The notes under the pieces are model-generated. The model searched no databases. It saw only the letters and a list, made by a program, of their open reading frames with translations, and was not told the origin of the DNA. A stretch of DNA of 64,000 nucleotides from Brachybacterium tyrofermentans (lineage in GTDB: Bacteria; Actinomycetota; Actinomycetes; Actinomycetales; Dermabacteraceae), in contig NZ_JABUXW010000006.1 of the NCBI RefSeq assembly GCF_014897585.1, forward strand, positions 1 to 64,000, given 5' to 3'. A program made the translations under genes and the position numbers. Below, piece by piece: positions 25,754-34,183 of the stretch; the first letter of the stretch is position 1; each line of letters starts with the position of its first letter.

Positions 25754-25759
25754 TACCAT
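25754..25759 (+). promoter_or_regulatory. -10 element TACCAT, leaderless start at 25766
   Basis: TACCAT, six bases, then ATG 25766. No purine-rich site precedes the ATG. Confidence 0.6.
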
Positions 25760-25765
25760 GTCGTT

Positions 25766-26590
25766 ATGGAGCTGACCCAGGCAGAACTCGACGCGAAGAT
25801 CCATGCCTACTACGGGAGCGGTGACGAGGACGCCCGATTGACCAGCCGCTCCGCCGGCGGCCAGGTGGAGTTCATGCGGGTGCGGTCAGTGATCGAAGAT
25901 CGGCTGCCCGCGAGGTCCCGGGTGCTCGACGTCGGCGGAGCCACCGGGATCCACAGTCGGTGGCTCGCTGATGCAGGCCACCACGTCTCGCTCATCGATC
26001 CGGTGCCGTCGCAGGTCGAGCTTGCCGCAGAGGTCGGGACGTTCGACGCGGTCGTCGGAGACGCTCGCTCGCTCGACGTCCCCGATCACGCCGTCGACGC
26101 CGTCCTGCTTCTCGGACCGCTCTATCACCTGGCCGACGCCGAGGACAGGCGCCTCGCGATCCACGAGGCTCGGCGAGTTCTGCGGCCTGGCGGACTTCTG
26201 TTCGCGCAGGGGATCAGCCGGCTGGTCGGTTTCGTCGACGGCGCCGTGCACGGTCAGCCTGCCGATCTGACCTCGGCGGACCTCGACATCGTGCGCACCG
26301 GGGCGTGGATCAACCCGGCGGAGGGTTTTCCCGGGGGGCATTTCCATACACCGGCGGAGCTGCGGGCCGAGATCGAGCAGGGAGGCTTCGTTGACGTCAC
26401 TGTGCGCGGGCTCGAGGGCCCCAATCTGGGTGCGCTGGAGCTGATGAGGGGTGATCGCCAGGTCCTCGAATGCGCGATCGCGCTCGTCGAGGCCGCCGAG
26501 GACAGGGTCCGGCACTCCGTGGACCTTCAAGACAAGCTCGCCGCCTACAGCCCGCACCTGCTGGCCATCGGGACGCTGCCCGGGACGTGA
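25766..26590 (+). CDS. Class I SAM-dependent methyltransferase
   Basis: This 274-residue Rossmann-type methyltransferase has motif I as VLDVGGATGIHSRWLADAG near residues 52-70, followed by SLIDP and the motif around DHAVDAVLLLGPLYHL. It groups with small-molecule or tRNA/quinone-like class I enzymes, but the substrate is not evident. ATG 25766 fits the family start and a leaderless promoter. Confidence 0.88.
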   Translation: MELTQAELDAKIHAYYGSGDEDARLTSRSAGGQVEFMRVRSVIEDRLPARSRVLDVGGATGIHSRWLADAGHHVSLIDPVPSQVELAAEVGTFDAVVGDARSLDVPDHAVDAVLLLGPLYHLADAEDRRLAIHEARRVLRPGGLLFAQGISRLVGFVDGAVHGQPADLTSADLDIVRTGAWINPAEGFPGGHFHTPAELRAEIEQGGFVDVTVRGLEGPNLGALELMRGDRQVLECAIALVEAAEDRVRHSVDLQDKLAAYSPHLLAIGTLPGT

Positions 26591-26647
26591 CGTTCCTGGC
26601 AGCGGCAAGGGGCGGCTGCACTCGTGATGGTGCCGCTCATCGCGACC

Positions 26648-28723
26648 TCACCACGGCAGCACCTCCGGGATCGGCTCCGCGCCCAGCACGTGCTGGTCGC
26701 AGAAGGCGAGCACCGCCTGGTTCCAGGCCAGGGCGTTGGATGGGGTCAGCACCCAGTGGTTCTCGCTGGTCACCTGCAGGAAGCGGTGCGGCATCGTCTC
26801 CGGTTCGCCGTCCCAGGTTGAGACGAGATCCCACCACAGGCGCAGGGCCTCGCTGACCGGGACGCGGTAGTCACGGTTGCCGTGGGTGACGAGCATCGGG
26901 GTGGTGATCGAGCCGCTGGCGTGGTGCGGGGAGTAGGCGCGGTACCAGTCCGGCAGCTCCTCCTCGTGGCGGTGCACGCGCATCTTCGAGGCGGCCGCGT
27001 CGGTGGTGCGGTGCTGCTGGTCCAGAGCCCACAGCCCGGCGTGGGTGACGATCGCGTCGAAACGATCCGTGTGCCCGGCGATCCAGTTCGCCATGAACCC
27101 GCCGAAGGACGCCCCGAGCATCGCGGTGCGGGTGGCGTCGAGCTCCGGGCGCAGCAGCACCGCGTCGAAGAGCGTCTCGCATTCGTGGAAGACCACGTCG
27201 GGCAGACGCGGCCAGCCGCGGTTCAGGCCCGCGTCCCCGTAGCCGGTGGACATCGCCGGATCGGGCATGAGCACCGCATATCCGCGCTCGACGGCGAGCC
27301 ACGGGCACCAGCGCCAGCTCCACGCGTTGTACGAGCCGTGCGGGCCGCCATGGATCCACAGCATCACCGGGGCCGGCTCCGCGGCAGACGCTGACGCGGG
27401 AACGCACAGCCAACCGCCCACGGTGATCCCGTCGACGTCGGTCTCGACCCACTCCAGCGTGCCGGGGAGGGCACCGACGGCTCCTGGGGCGGGCAGCTCG
27501 CGGGGCGCGGCGTCGGCGGTGATCCGCACCGGGCGCGACGGAGTCCCGACGTCGTTGCGCAGGGCGAACAGCGTGCCGTCCGCTGCGGGGGCGAGCGCGG
27601 AGAAGACCCCGTCGGCCGCGACCGTGCGGGAGGCGCCGGTGGACGGGTTGATCGTGAGGACCGCTCCGGAGGAGTGCAGGTCGCCGGCCACGAGCAGAGA
27701 TCCGTCCTCAGTCCAGGCGAGGTCGCCGATGCTCAGGTCGCCGAGCTGCGCCGTGACGGGCTCGCCGCCGCCGATCGGATGGATATCCAGGCGGCTGTAG
27801 CTGGTGTCCGTCGGGCTCGACGCAGTGGAGCGGATCACGGCCAGGCGGGTGCCGTCCCGGGAGAAGAGCGGAGTGCTGTACTGGGCCTCCTCATCGGCCG
27901 ACAGCAGCGCCGTGCGGCGCAGGGTCGCCGTGTCGATCAGCGCGATCGAGCTGCGGGTCTCCCCGCCGCGCACCCGCTGGGTCCAGGAGGTCGCGACGGT
28001 GGCGCCGTCGGGGGAGAGGTCCGCGGAGGCGGCGTAGAGCGTGACGGTGCCGACGTCCGGGGTGAGATCGGTGAGGTCGCCCTCGGGGCTGACCAGCACC
28101 AGGCGTCGGCTCTGGTCGCCGATCTCGTGGTCCCACTGCCGGATCGGCATGCCGGTGTGCCAGATCGTGGTCTGCTTCGCGTCCTTGCGGGCCGTCCGGC
28201 GCTCGGCGTCGTCCTGGAGGGTGCCGCTGGGCAGCACGCTGGTCGCCGCGAGCATCTGCCCGTCGTCGGCCACGGCCAGCAGGGTCAGGCCCGCGGCGGC
28301 CGACGCGACCACCTGCGCCTCCCCGGTGCGGGGCAGGCGCCAGATCGCGGAGGTGTCGTCCTCGGCACCGCCCTCCGGGTCCGGGCGCGCGGAGCTGAAC
28401 AGCAGCGAGCCGTCCGGGGCGAACACGGGCGCGCTCTCGCCCTTGTCGGAGAAGGTCAGTCGACGGGCCGGTGCCTCACCCTCCGGATCCAGCTCCCACA
28501 GGGAGGAGATGAGCTTCGCGCCGTTCTCGTCGGCCTCCTGGATCGCGGCGACGACCCGGCCGTCCGATCCGGTGGCGATCGAAGCCAGGCGCGGGATGCG
28601 CAGGAAACCGTCGATATCAGAGAAATCAGAGAAGTCAGAGAAGCCAGTGCATCCGTGGCCGTCGTCTCCGCGGACATCGGCGGGGCTGGTCGGGGCGACG
28701 TCGTCTGCGGGATCAGGAAGCAT
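26648..28723 (-). CDS. S9-family serine peptidase (acylaminoacyl-peptidase type)
   Basis: The 691-residue product has an N-terminal beta-propeller (about residues 35-420, with WD40-like PD40 strands such as SAPVFAPDGSLLFSSARPDP). A C-terminal alpha/beta hydrolase follows. The nucleophile is Ser in MLGASFGGFMANW, Asp is in HGNRDYRVPVSEA, and His is probably in TSENHWVL. There is no signal peptide, so it should act in the cytoplasm on small peptides. Near the N-terminus a microrepeat FSDFSDFSD reflects an AGAAATCAG/AGAAGTCAG nucleotide repeat. The start ATG 28723 looks leaderless. Confidence 0.9.
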   Translation of the reverse strand: MLPDPADDVAPTSPADVRGDDGHGCTGFSDFSDFSDIDGFLRIPRLASIATGSDGRVVAAIQEADENGAKLISSLWELDPEGEAPARRLTFSDKGESAPVFAPDGSLLFSSARPDPEGGAEDDTSAIWRLPRTGEAQVVASAAAGLTLLAVADDGQMLAATSVLPSGTLQDDAERRTARKDAKQTTIWHTGMPIRQWDHEIGDQSRRLVLVSPEGDLTDLTPDVGTVTLYAASADLSPDGATVATSWTQRVRGGETRSSIALIDTATLRRTALLSADEEAQYSTPLFSRDGTRLAVIRSTASSPTDTSYSRLDIHPIGGGEPVTAQLGDLSIGDLAWTEDGSLLVAGDLHSSGAVLTINPSTGASRTVAADGVFSALAPAADGTLFALRNDVGTPSRPVRITADAAPRELPAPGAVGALPGTLEWVETDVDGITVGGWLCVPASASAAEPAPVMLWIHGGPHGSYNAWSWRWCPWLAVERGYAVLMPDPAMSTGYGDAGLNRGWPRLPDVVFHECETLFDAVLLRPELDATRTAMLGASFGGFMANWIAGHTDRFDAIVTHAGLWALDQQHRTTDAAASKMRVHRHEEELPDWYRAYSPHHASGSITTPMLVTHGNRDYRVPVSEALRLWWDLVSTWDGEPETMPHRFLQVTSENHWVLTPSNALAWNQAVLAFCDQHVLGAEPIPEVLPW

Positions 28724-28729
28724 CCGATC

Positions 28730-28735
28730 ACGCTA
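28730..28735 (-). promoter_or_regulatory. -10 element TAGCGT, leaderless start at 28723
   Basis: On the minus strand TAGCGT, six bases, then ATG 28723. Confidence 0.55.
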
Positions 28736-28776
28736 CAGCGTGTCCTCCGAGAGGAGAGGCCGACGCCCGCCGAGGA

Positions 28777-30012
28777 TCAGCGTTCGTCGAGACGACGGAG
28801 ACGACGGTCCTGCTCCGCACGCCGTCCCGTACTGCCCCGAATCGCCCTCCGTCCGGTCGCGGAGCGGCTCGCGGCGAGCAGCGTGGCGATGCCCGTCGTG
28901 AGCGGGATGGCGAGCACGAGGCCGATCGATGCGATCAAGGTGCGGAACACCTCTGCCGCGATCTCTCCCGTGGTCAGGGTGCCCAGGAGGGAGCGGTCCA
29001 GGGTGGACGCATAGAGCAGGGTGGGCAGGGCGGAGCCGATGTAGGCGTAGGCGAGGGTGTAGACGGTCGACGCGATGTGGTCCTTGCCGATCCGCATCGC
29101 CGAGGTGAACACCGTCCAGCGGGAGGCCGTCGGCATCGCGGCCCGGAGCTCCCACACGGAGGACGCCTGGGTGATCGTCACATCATTGAGCGCCCCCAGT
29201 CCGGAGATGATCACCCCGGCGAGGAACACGGCCGACAGCGACATCTGCGGGTACCCGGTGGCGAGGAACTTCGCGGCCTCGCCCTCCGTGCCCGTCATCC
29301 CGGTGGGCCGCCCTGCGGCCAGCACCGCGAGCACGGTGATCGCGATCCCGCCGAATGTGCCCAGCACAGCTGTGGTCGTCCGGACCGAGATCCCGTGCGC
29401 GAAATAGACGCAGGGGAAGATCATCGCGGAACCGGCCACGAGGGCGACGAGCACGGGATTCTCCCCCGCGAGGATCGCCGGCATCATGAACCACACGACG
29501 ATCGCGACGCCGGTGCCGAGCCCGAGGATCGCTCGCAGCCCGCTGCCGCGCGCCACCAGGGCGACGAGCACCAGGTACAGCACGAAGAGGATGCCCAACG
29601 GGAGTCCCCGCTCATGATCGAAGTAGTAGTACGGAGCGTTGTCGCCGGCCTCCTCGATCGAGAGGACCTTGAGCTTGTCACCCACGCGGACCCCGTCGGC
29701 GGCGACCTCCGGCGGGATCTCGACCTGCACGGTCTCCCCGGAGATCCCTGCAGAGTGTCCGAGCGCCTCGGCCGTTCGCGGCATCGTCGGATCCTCGCCG
29801 CTGGACAGAGCGGTCACCTCCACGGAGAGGACCTCGACGCCCGGCCCGAGCAGCGCGGTGCGCTCGGGCCGTGCATCAGGGTTCGGCCACAGGGCGATCA
29901 GTCCGAGAACGGTGACCAGGAGCAGCGCGATGGTCAGGCCGAAAAGCACGGCGCGAGAGGCGTTGGTTGCGGGAGCACGGCCGCCGTGGGAATGGGTGTG
30001 TCCCGGTGTCAT
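28777..30012 (-). CDS. YibE/F-like membrane protein
   Basis: This 411-residue YibE/F family protein has one N-terminal membrane helix after residue 20. An extracytoplasmic domain of about 100 residues follows (VEVLSVEVTALSSG through LKVLSIEEAGDN), then seven or eight helices including YLVLVALVARGSGLRAILGLGTG and ALNDVTITQASSVWELRAA. The molecular function is not established. It ends in a basic Arg-rich tail. Confidence 0.87.
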   Translation of the reverse strand: MTPGHTHSHGGRAPATNASRAVLFGLTIALLLVTVLGLIALWPNPDARPERTALLGPGVEVLSVEVTALSSGEDPTMPRTAEALGHSAGISGETVQVEIPPEVAADGVRVGDKLKVLSIEEAGDNAPYYYFDHERGLPLGILFVLYLVLVALVARGSGLRAILGLGTGVAIVVWFMMPAILAGENPVLVALVAGSAMIFPCVYFAHGISVRTTTAVLGTFGGIAITVLAVLAAGRPTGMTGTEGEAAKFLATGYPQMSLSAVFLAGVIISGLGALNDVTITQASSVWELRAAMPTASRWTVFTSAMRIGKDHIASTVYTLAYAYIGSALPTLLYASTLDRSLLGTLTTGEIAAEVFRTLIASIGLVLAIPLTTGIATLLAASRSATGRRAIRGSTGRRAEQDRRLRRLDER

Positions 30013-30018
30013 GGCCGA

Positions 30019-30024
30019 ATTCTA
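30019..30024 (-). promoter_or_regulatory. -10 element TAGAAT, leaderless start at 30012
   Basis: On the minus strand TAGAAT, six bases, then ATG 30012. This is one of the best -10 matches in the window. Confidence 0.65.
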
Positions 30025-30160
30025 GGAGGATTCTCGGGATCACCGCACCGGGCGGTCGAGTGCCCGGTATGCCCGCACCGGACGGCCGCGCCCGATGCTG
30101 ACGGCATGCACGCCGACAGCACCGGACCGCGTGGCGACACGCGCCTGCGCATCAGATCAG

Positions 30161-30233
30161 TGCCCCCGAGACGATTCGAACGTCCGACACCCGCTTTAGG
30201 AGAGCGGTGCTCTATCCCCTGAGCTACGGGGGC
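30161..30233 (-). tRNA. tRNA-Arg (anticodon CCT)
   Basis: The minus strand folds into a full cloverleaf. The acceptor is GCCCCCG/CGGGGGC with discriminator A. The D arm contains GCTCAGGGGATAGAGC, the anticodon stem is CCGCT/AGCGG with loop CTCCTAA, and the T arm has loop TTCGAAT with stem GGACG/CGTCT (one G-T pair). The anticodon CCT reads AGG. The 3' CCA is not encoded and must be added after transcription. Confidence 0.95.
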
Positions 30234-30306
30234 GATCCGCCCGGCCGATCCGTCATCCGACGTCGCACGGGCGCGCTCATACTAGCGCCCATGGCAGGAT
30301 CGGAGC

Positions 30307-31824
30307 ATGTCGAGCCAGCCGTACGAGACCACCGCCACCACCATCGCGATCGTGCTGGCGGGCGGCGCCTCCTCCCGGCTCGGCGGCACGGACAAGACCC
30401 GGGTGCAGGTCGCAGGAGCGACGACGCTGGAGCGGGTGCTGCGTTCGGCGGCCGCCGACCAGCGGATCGTCGTCGGTCCCGCCGGGGACGACGGGGCGGC
30501 GCTCGCGCACAGCCACGTCGCCCGCTTCGTGCTCGAGGATCCGCCCCGCTCCGGGCCCCTGGCCGCACTGGCCCGCGGTGTCGCCGAGATCCCCGGCGCA
30601 GAGGGCACGAGCGCTGACTCCGACAGCGGCGCCACCGTGCTCGTGCTCGGCGGGGACATGCCCCTGCTGCGCGCAGAGACCCTCGCCGCGCTCGCGTCGA
30701 CCAGCGCCTCCGAGCAGAAGGTCGCGGCACTCGCCGGGTCCGACGGCCACGTGCAGTACCTCTGCGCCGCCTGGCCGCTCGCACGACTGCGCGCTGCACT
30801 GGGAGCCCTCGCACAGCCCGACGGCGGCTGGGCGAACCTCAGCCTGCGTCGCCTCTACGACCAGCTCGAGACCGACGAGCTCCTCACCCGGGCGGCCGCC
30901 GGGGCGGAGGGCGCCGACATCGACACCCCCGACGCGCTGGAGGCGGCGGTGCAGGCCGCCGGGCCTCGCATCGCGCTCGCCCAGGTCGAGGTCTCCGAGG
31001 ACGTCGAGGTCACGCAGGGGACCGTCCGCGCTGCGGTGGGGGCGGCCGCGGCGGCCGGCGCACAGCTCGTGCTGCTCCCCGAAGCCACGCTGACCCCGTT
31101 CGGCACCGACCTGCGGGCAGTGTCCGAGACCCATCACGCCTCTTTCGAGCAGCTGATCCAGGAGCTCGCCGACGAGCATCACCTCGTCGTGGTCGCCGGC
31201 TCCTTCACCCCGGCGGACGGCGACCGCGTGCACAACACCGTGATCGCCCGCGGTCCTGCCGATGAGAACGGTCCCGTCGACGAGCCCCGTGCTGCCGCCG
31301 CGGCCGGTGCAGCCGGCGAGCCAGGTGCCGTACGGGCCGACTACCGCAAGATCCACCTGTTCGACGCCTACGGCTCCTGCGAGTCCGAGACCGTCGCCCC
31401 GGGCGACGAGCTGGTCATGATCGACCTCGGCGAGTCCCGACTGGGGATCGCCACCTGCTACGACGTGCGCTTCCCGGAGCAGTTCGCGGCGCTGGCCCGG
31501 CGCGGCGCGCAGGCGATCCTGCTCCCGCTGGCCTGGGCCGACGGGCCCGGCAAGAGCGAGCAGCTGCGCCTGCTGCTGCAGGCCCGGGCCCTGGACTCCA
31601 CGACCGTGGTGCTCGCCGCGGACCAGGCCCCGCCGGCGCAGTACACCGGCACGGCGGCGCGGGGGATCGGGCAGAGCGCGGTGATCGGACCGCTCGGACA
31701 GATCCGCCAGGAGCTCGGTCGGGAGCCGGGCCTGCTGCTGGTGGACCTCGACCTCGCGGAGGTCCGGGAGGCACGGGCCGCGCTGCCGGTCCTCGAGCAC
31801 GGCGTTCCCCTGCCCCGGGACTGA
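30307..31824 (+). CDS. Fusion of MobA-like nucleotidyltransferase and nitrilase-superfamily amidase
   Basis: The 505-residue product has two domains. Residues 13-210 match the molybdenum cofactor guanylyltransferase MobA type, with LAGGASSRLGGTDK at residues 17-30 and LGGDMPLL with Asp117. Residues 215-505 are a carbon-nitrogen hydrolase, with catalytic Glu259 (LLPEATLTPF), Lys348 (YRKIHLF) and Cys384 (ATCYDVRFPE). Both active sites look intact. An Ala/Gly/Pro-rich insert of about 20 residues precedes Lys348. No other molybdenum cofactor gene is visible nearby. The first domain could equally be a MobA-like transferase for another nucleotide-sugar-type product. Confidence 0.9.
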   Translation: MSSQPYETTATTIAIVLAGGASSRLGGTDKTRVQVAGATTLERVLRSAAADQRIVVGPAGDDGAALAHSHVARFVLEDPPRSGPLAALARGVAEIPGAEGTSADSDSGATVLVLGGDMPLLRAETLAALASTSASEQKVAALAGSDGHVQYLCAAWPLARLRAALGALAQPDGGWANLSLRRLYDQLETDELLTRAAAGAEGADIDTPDALEAAVQAAGPRIALAQVEVSEDVEVTQGTVRAAVGAAAAAGAQLVLLPEATLTPFGTDLRAVSETHHASFEQLIQELADEHHLVVVAGSFTPADGDRVHNTVIARGPADENGPVDEPRAAAAAGAAGEPGAVRADYRKIHLFDAYGSCESETVAPGDELVMIDLGESRLGIATCYDVRFPEQFAALARRGAQAILLPLAWADGPGKSEQLRLLLQARALDSTTVVLAADQAPPAQYTGTAARGIGQSAVIGPLGQIRQELGREPGLLLVDLDLAEVREARAALPVLEHGVPLPRD

Positions 31825-31853
31825 GCTCCAGCACCCGCTGCGACGTCGCTCAC

Positions 31854-31898
31854 CGCCTCGTCGACGTCCAGGGATCGTCCCGCCTCGTCGACGTCCAG
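31854..31898. repeat. Direct repeat of 18 bp, period 27
   Basis: CGCCTCGTCGACGTCCAG occurs at 31854-31871 and 31881-31898, in the short gap before the CopC gene. Confidence 0.7.
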
Positions 31899-31920
31899 CA
31901 ATCGTTCCCGGTAGCTGGCG

Positions 31921-31926
31921 TAGCCT
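31921..31926 (+). promoter_or_regulatory. -10 element TAGCCT, leaderless start at 31933
   Basis: TAGCCT, six bases, then GTG 31933, immediately followed by ATG. Confidence 0.55.
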
Positions 31927-31932
31927 GCTCGC

Positions 31933-32640
31933 GTGATGCTCTCGACCGGCCCCCGTTCCTCCGCTCTGCCTGTTTCCGTGCGACCTGCCTCCCTGCTCGC
32001 GCTGTGTGCAGCGACGATGCTCGCCGCCTTCGCGATGCTCTCGATCCCGGCCTACGCCCACGACACCCTGATCTCCTCGGATCCGGCCGACGGGGACACC
32101 CTGGAGACCTCGCCCGAGTCGATCACCCTGACCTATTCCGCGGACATCCTCGAGGTGAGCCCCGCGGTGCGGATCGTCGACGAGGCCGGCGAGACCATCG
32201 CCGATGTGGAGCCCACGGTGGACGGTCCCGACGTGACCGCCGAGCTCGCGGATCCGCTGCCGGCCGGCGACTACACGGTGCAGTGGCGGGTCGTCTCCAG
32301 CGACGGGCACCCGATCGAGGGCTCCGTGGACATCACCGTCGAGCAGGACGCGGCTGACCAGGACGCCGCCGCGGCGAGCGACGGCGGGGGAGAGAGCGCA
32401 GCGGCCGGGGCGAGTGATGCCGGGGGAGCGGATGAGGTCGCCGCTGGTTCGTCGGGCTCATCGGATGCCGGAGGATCCTCCGACGCCACCGGTACCGAGT
32501 CCGGTGAGGAGTCCGGGGACACGGCGTCCGAGAGCACCGAGGAGAGCGGCTCCTCGATGCCGCTTCTGTTGGGCGTCGTCGGGATCGTGGTGGTCGGCGC
32601 CGCGGTCGCAGCGTTCTTCGCCCTGCGCACGCGCAGCTGA
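31933..32640 (+). CDS. CopC-domain protein, exported and membrane-anchored
   Basis: The 235-residue product has a signal peptide (hydrophobic LLALCAATMLAAFAMLSIPAYA), with mature protein beginning at HDTLISSDPADGD. The CopC beta-sandwich follows to about residue 137, keeping the N-terminal His and the WRVVSSDGHPIEG motif used to bind copper. Then come a Ser/Gly/Ala/Asp/Glu linker of about 65 residues and a single C-terminal membrane helix (LLLGVVGIVVVGAAVAAFFA) with RTRS outside. It should bind copper on the outer face of the membrane. No CopD or copper ATPase is adjacent. Confidence 0.88.
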   Translation: MMLSTGPRSSALPVSVRPASLLALCAATMLAAFAMLSIPAYAHDTLISSDPADGDTLETSPESITLTYSADILEVSPAVRIVDEAGETIADVEPTVDGPDVTAELADPLPAGDYTVQWRVVSSDGHPIEGSVDITVEQDAADQDAAAASDGGGESAAAGASDAGGADEVAAGSSGSSDAGGSSDATGTESGEESGDTASESTEESGSSMPLLLGVVGIVVVGAAVAAFFALRTRS

Positions 32641-32795
32641 GCGGTCGGCCCGCGCAGCAGTGCGGTCGGCCCGCGCAGCGGATCGGCCGGCCTCAACAGC
32701 TGCTGCCGCCGTGGCACGGCGGTGCCGACGACCTGCCGCCGTCGGCCGAGAGGGGCGGTGACATGAGCTCCCCTGAGCAGACGTGAGCAGACATG

Positions 32796-32831
32796 GAGAG
32801 GCCCCCGACGCCGTGGCGTCGGGGGCCTCTC
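32796..32831. terminator. Strong bidirectional hairpin
   Basis: A perfect 16-bp stem (32796-32811 with 32816-32831), loop CGTG, lies between the convergent CopC and Rv0909-like genes. Confidence 0.88.
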
Positions 32832-32855
32832 GCGGTCACGCGGGGGGAGGGGCGA

Positions 32856-33062
32856 TCAGTTGCCCTGCTCGCCGCCCTTGTCGTCGCCACCGAGACCGAA
32901 GTGGTCACGGGCGGCGTCGGCGCCGGAGTCGACGTGCTGGTCGATGTTGTCCGGAGTGCGCTCCTTGACCTGGTCGCTCGCGGCGTCCAGACCCTGGTTC
33001 ACCTTGTCCGGGTTCTCTCCGGCGAAATCCTTGGCCTTGTTGAGCGCGTCATCGAAACCCAT
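32856..33062 (-). CDS. Rv0909/MT0933-like small antitoxin-family protein
   Basis: This 68-residue polar helical protein opens MGFDDALNKAKDFAGENPDKVNQGLDAA, closely resembling the MT0933/Rv0909 antitoxin family with its KAKDFAGENPDKV module. In mycobacteria the partner toxin is Rv0910 (SRPBCC type). No such gene is adjacent here, so this may be an orphan used as a stress or protein-stability factor. AAAGGA lies eight bases before ATG 33062, which is why I prefer it to an upstream ATG at 33089. A good -35/-10 pair lies upstream. Confidence 0.8.
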   Translation of the reverse strand: MGFDDALNKAKDFAGENPDKVNQGLDAASDQVKERTPDNIDQHVDSGADAARDHFGLGGDDKGGEQGN

Positions 33063-33112
33063 GATCAGTGTCCTTTCGTTCGCGGTCACGCCCCATACGG
33101 GGCGACATCGAC

Positions 33113-33141
33113 AACCTACGTCGCTCCTGGTCGTGACTCAA
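33113..33141 (-). promoter_or_regulatory. Sigma70-type promoter for the Rv0909-like gene
   Basis: On the minus strand TTGAGT (33136-33141) and TAGGTT (33113-33118) are separated by exactly 17 bases. The leader is about 45 bases and contains the hairpin CGCCCC/GGGGCG. Confidence 0.65.
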
Positions 33142-33213
33142 ACGTGACCGCCCGGATCCGCGCTGTTCTGACGGTTGCTGACCGGAAGTCCGTGAAGTCG
33201 GGACGAGATGCGC

Positions 33214-33219
33214 AATACT
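33214..33219 (+). promoter_or_regulatory. -10 element AATACT, leaderless start at 33226
   Basis: AATACT, six bases, then GTG 33226. This supports GTG 33226 as the start rather than the in-frame ATG at 33208, which lies upstream of the element. Confidence 0.5.
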
Positions 33220-33225
33220 GGATGC

Positions 33226-34104
33226 GTGAACCTGCGTATTTCCGATTCTGACCAGAAGTCCGAGCGGCCGGACGAGCCGTCCGGAGCGCGCCGAGCTCGG
33301 CCCTCCACGGACCGGAAGGACAGATCGGCACGGTGGGACCATGTGCTCACGCTGCTCTCGACGACCAAGCGGCTGACGGTGTCCGAGGTCGCCGCGGAGC
33401 TGGAGATCAGCGAGTCCACGGTCCGTCGTGACTTCATGGAGATGGAGCGTGCCCAGCTCGCCCGTCGCACCCACGGCGGCATCATCGCGATCGACGTCGC
33501 CTATTCGCTGGCCACCGTGCCGCGCACCACCGACGAGGGGTCGGCGCAGCGGGAGCGTGTCGCGGGCCGCGCCGCGGATCTGGTCGAGCCCGGTCAGATC
33601 ATCGGCTTCAACGGAGGGCGCACCACCACCTCGACCGCGCGCCGCGCCGTGGCCCGGCCCGACGTCGACTCCCGCGACGGGAGTCCGGGACTCACCGTGG
33701 TCTGCGCCGCGCTGAACATCGCGACGGAGGCCGTGCTGCGGCCCTCGGTGCGCACGGTGGTGCTCGGCGGCGTCGCCGAACCGTACTCCTTCGAGCTCAC
33801 CGGCCCTCTCGCCACGGCCACGATGCGCGATCTCTGGCTGGACACGATGTTCGTGGGCACCGTCGGGCTCGACATCCATGCCGGGCTCACCTGCAACTCC
33901 GATGCCGAGGCCGGCGTCACGCGCATCATGATCGGTCACTCGCGCCGCGTGGTCGGACTCGCGACGGCGGACAAGATCGGCCACCGCGCCCTCGCCGGGA
34001 TCTGCCCGGTCTCGGTGCTCACCGACCTCGTCATCGCCGGGCCGGTCCCGGATGAGCTGCGCGCGCATCTCGAGGAGACCTCGGTGCGTCTGCACGAGGT
34101 GTGA
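33226..34104 (+). CDS. DeoR/GlpR-family transcriptional regulator
   Basis: The 292-residue product has a disordered charged N-terminus of about 35 residues. A DeoR winged helix follows (HVLTLLSTTKRLTVSEVAAELEISESTVRRDFMEME, with the typical STVRRD recognition helix and RRTHGG). The C-terminal sugar-phosphate-binding DeoR domain (GFNGGRTTTSTARRA, VVLGGVAEPYSFELTGPLA, DTMFVGTVGLD) follows. It should repress sugar or nucleoside genes. No sugar operon adjoins it, so its target is elsewhere, or it regulates itself. The gene looks leaderless. Confidence 0.9.
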   Translation: MNLRISDSDQKSERPDEPSGARRARPSTDRKDRSARWDHVLTLLSTTKRLTVSEVAAELEISESTVRRDFMEMERAQLARRTHGGIIAIDVAYSLATVPRTTDEGSAQRERVAGRAADLVEPGQIIGFNGGRTTTSTARRAVARPDVDSRDGSPGLTVVCAALNIATEAVLRPSVRTVVLGGVAEPYSFELTGPLATATMRDLWLDTMFVGTVGLDIHAGLTCNSDAEAGVTRIMIGHSRRVVGLATADKIGHRALAGICPVSVLTDLVIAGPVPDELRAHLEETSVRLHEV

Positions 34105-34183
34105 GCAGGCCCGCCCAGGACCGCCGAAAGCGCACGGCACGCCTGCACGAGCAGGTGCTCGCCTCCCGGTAGCGTGATGCACT

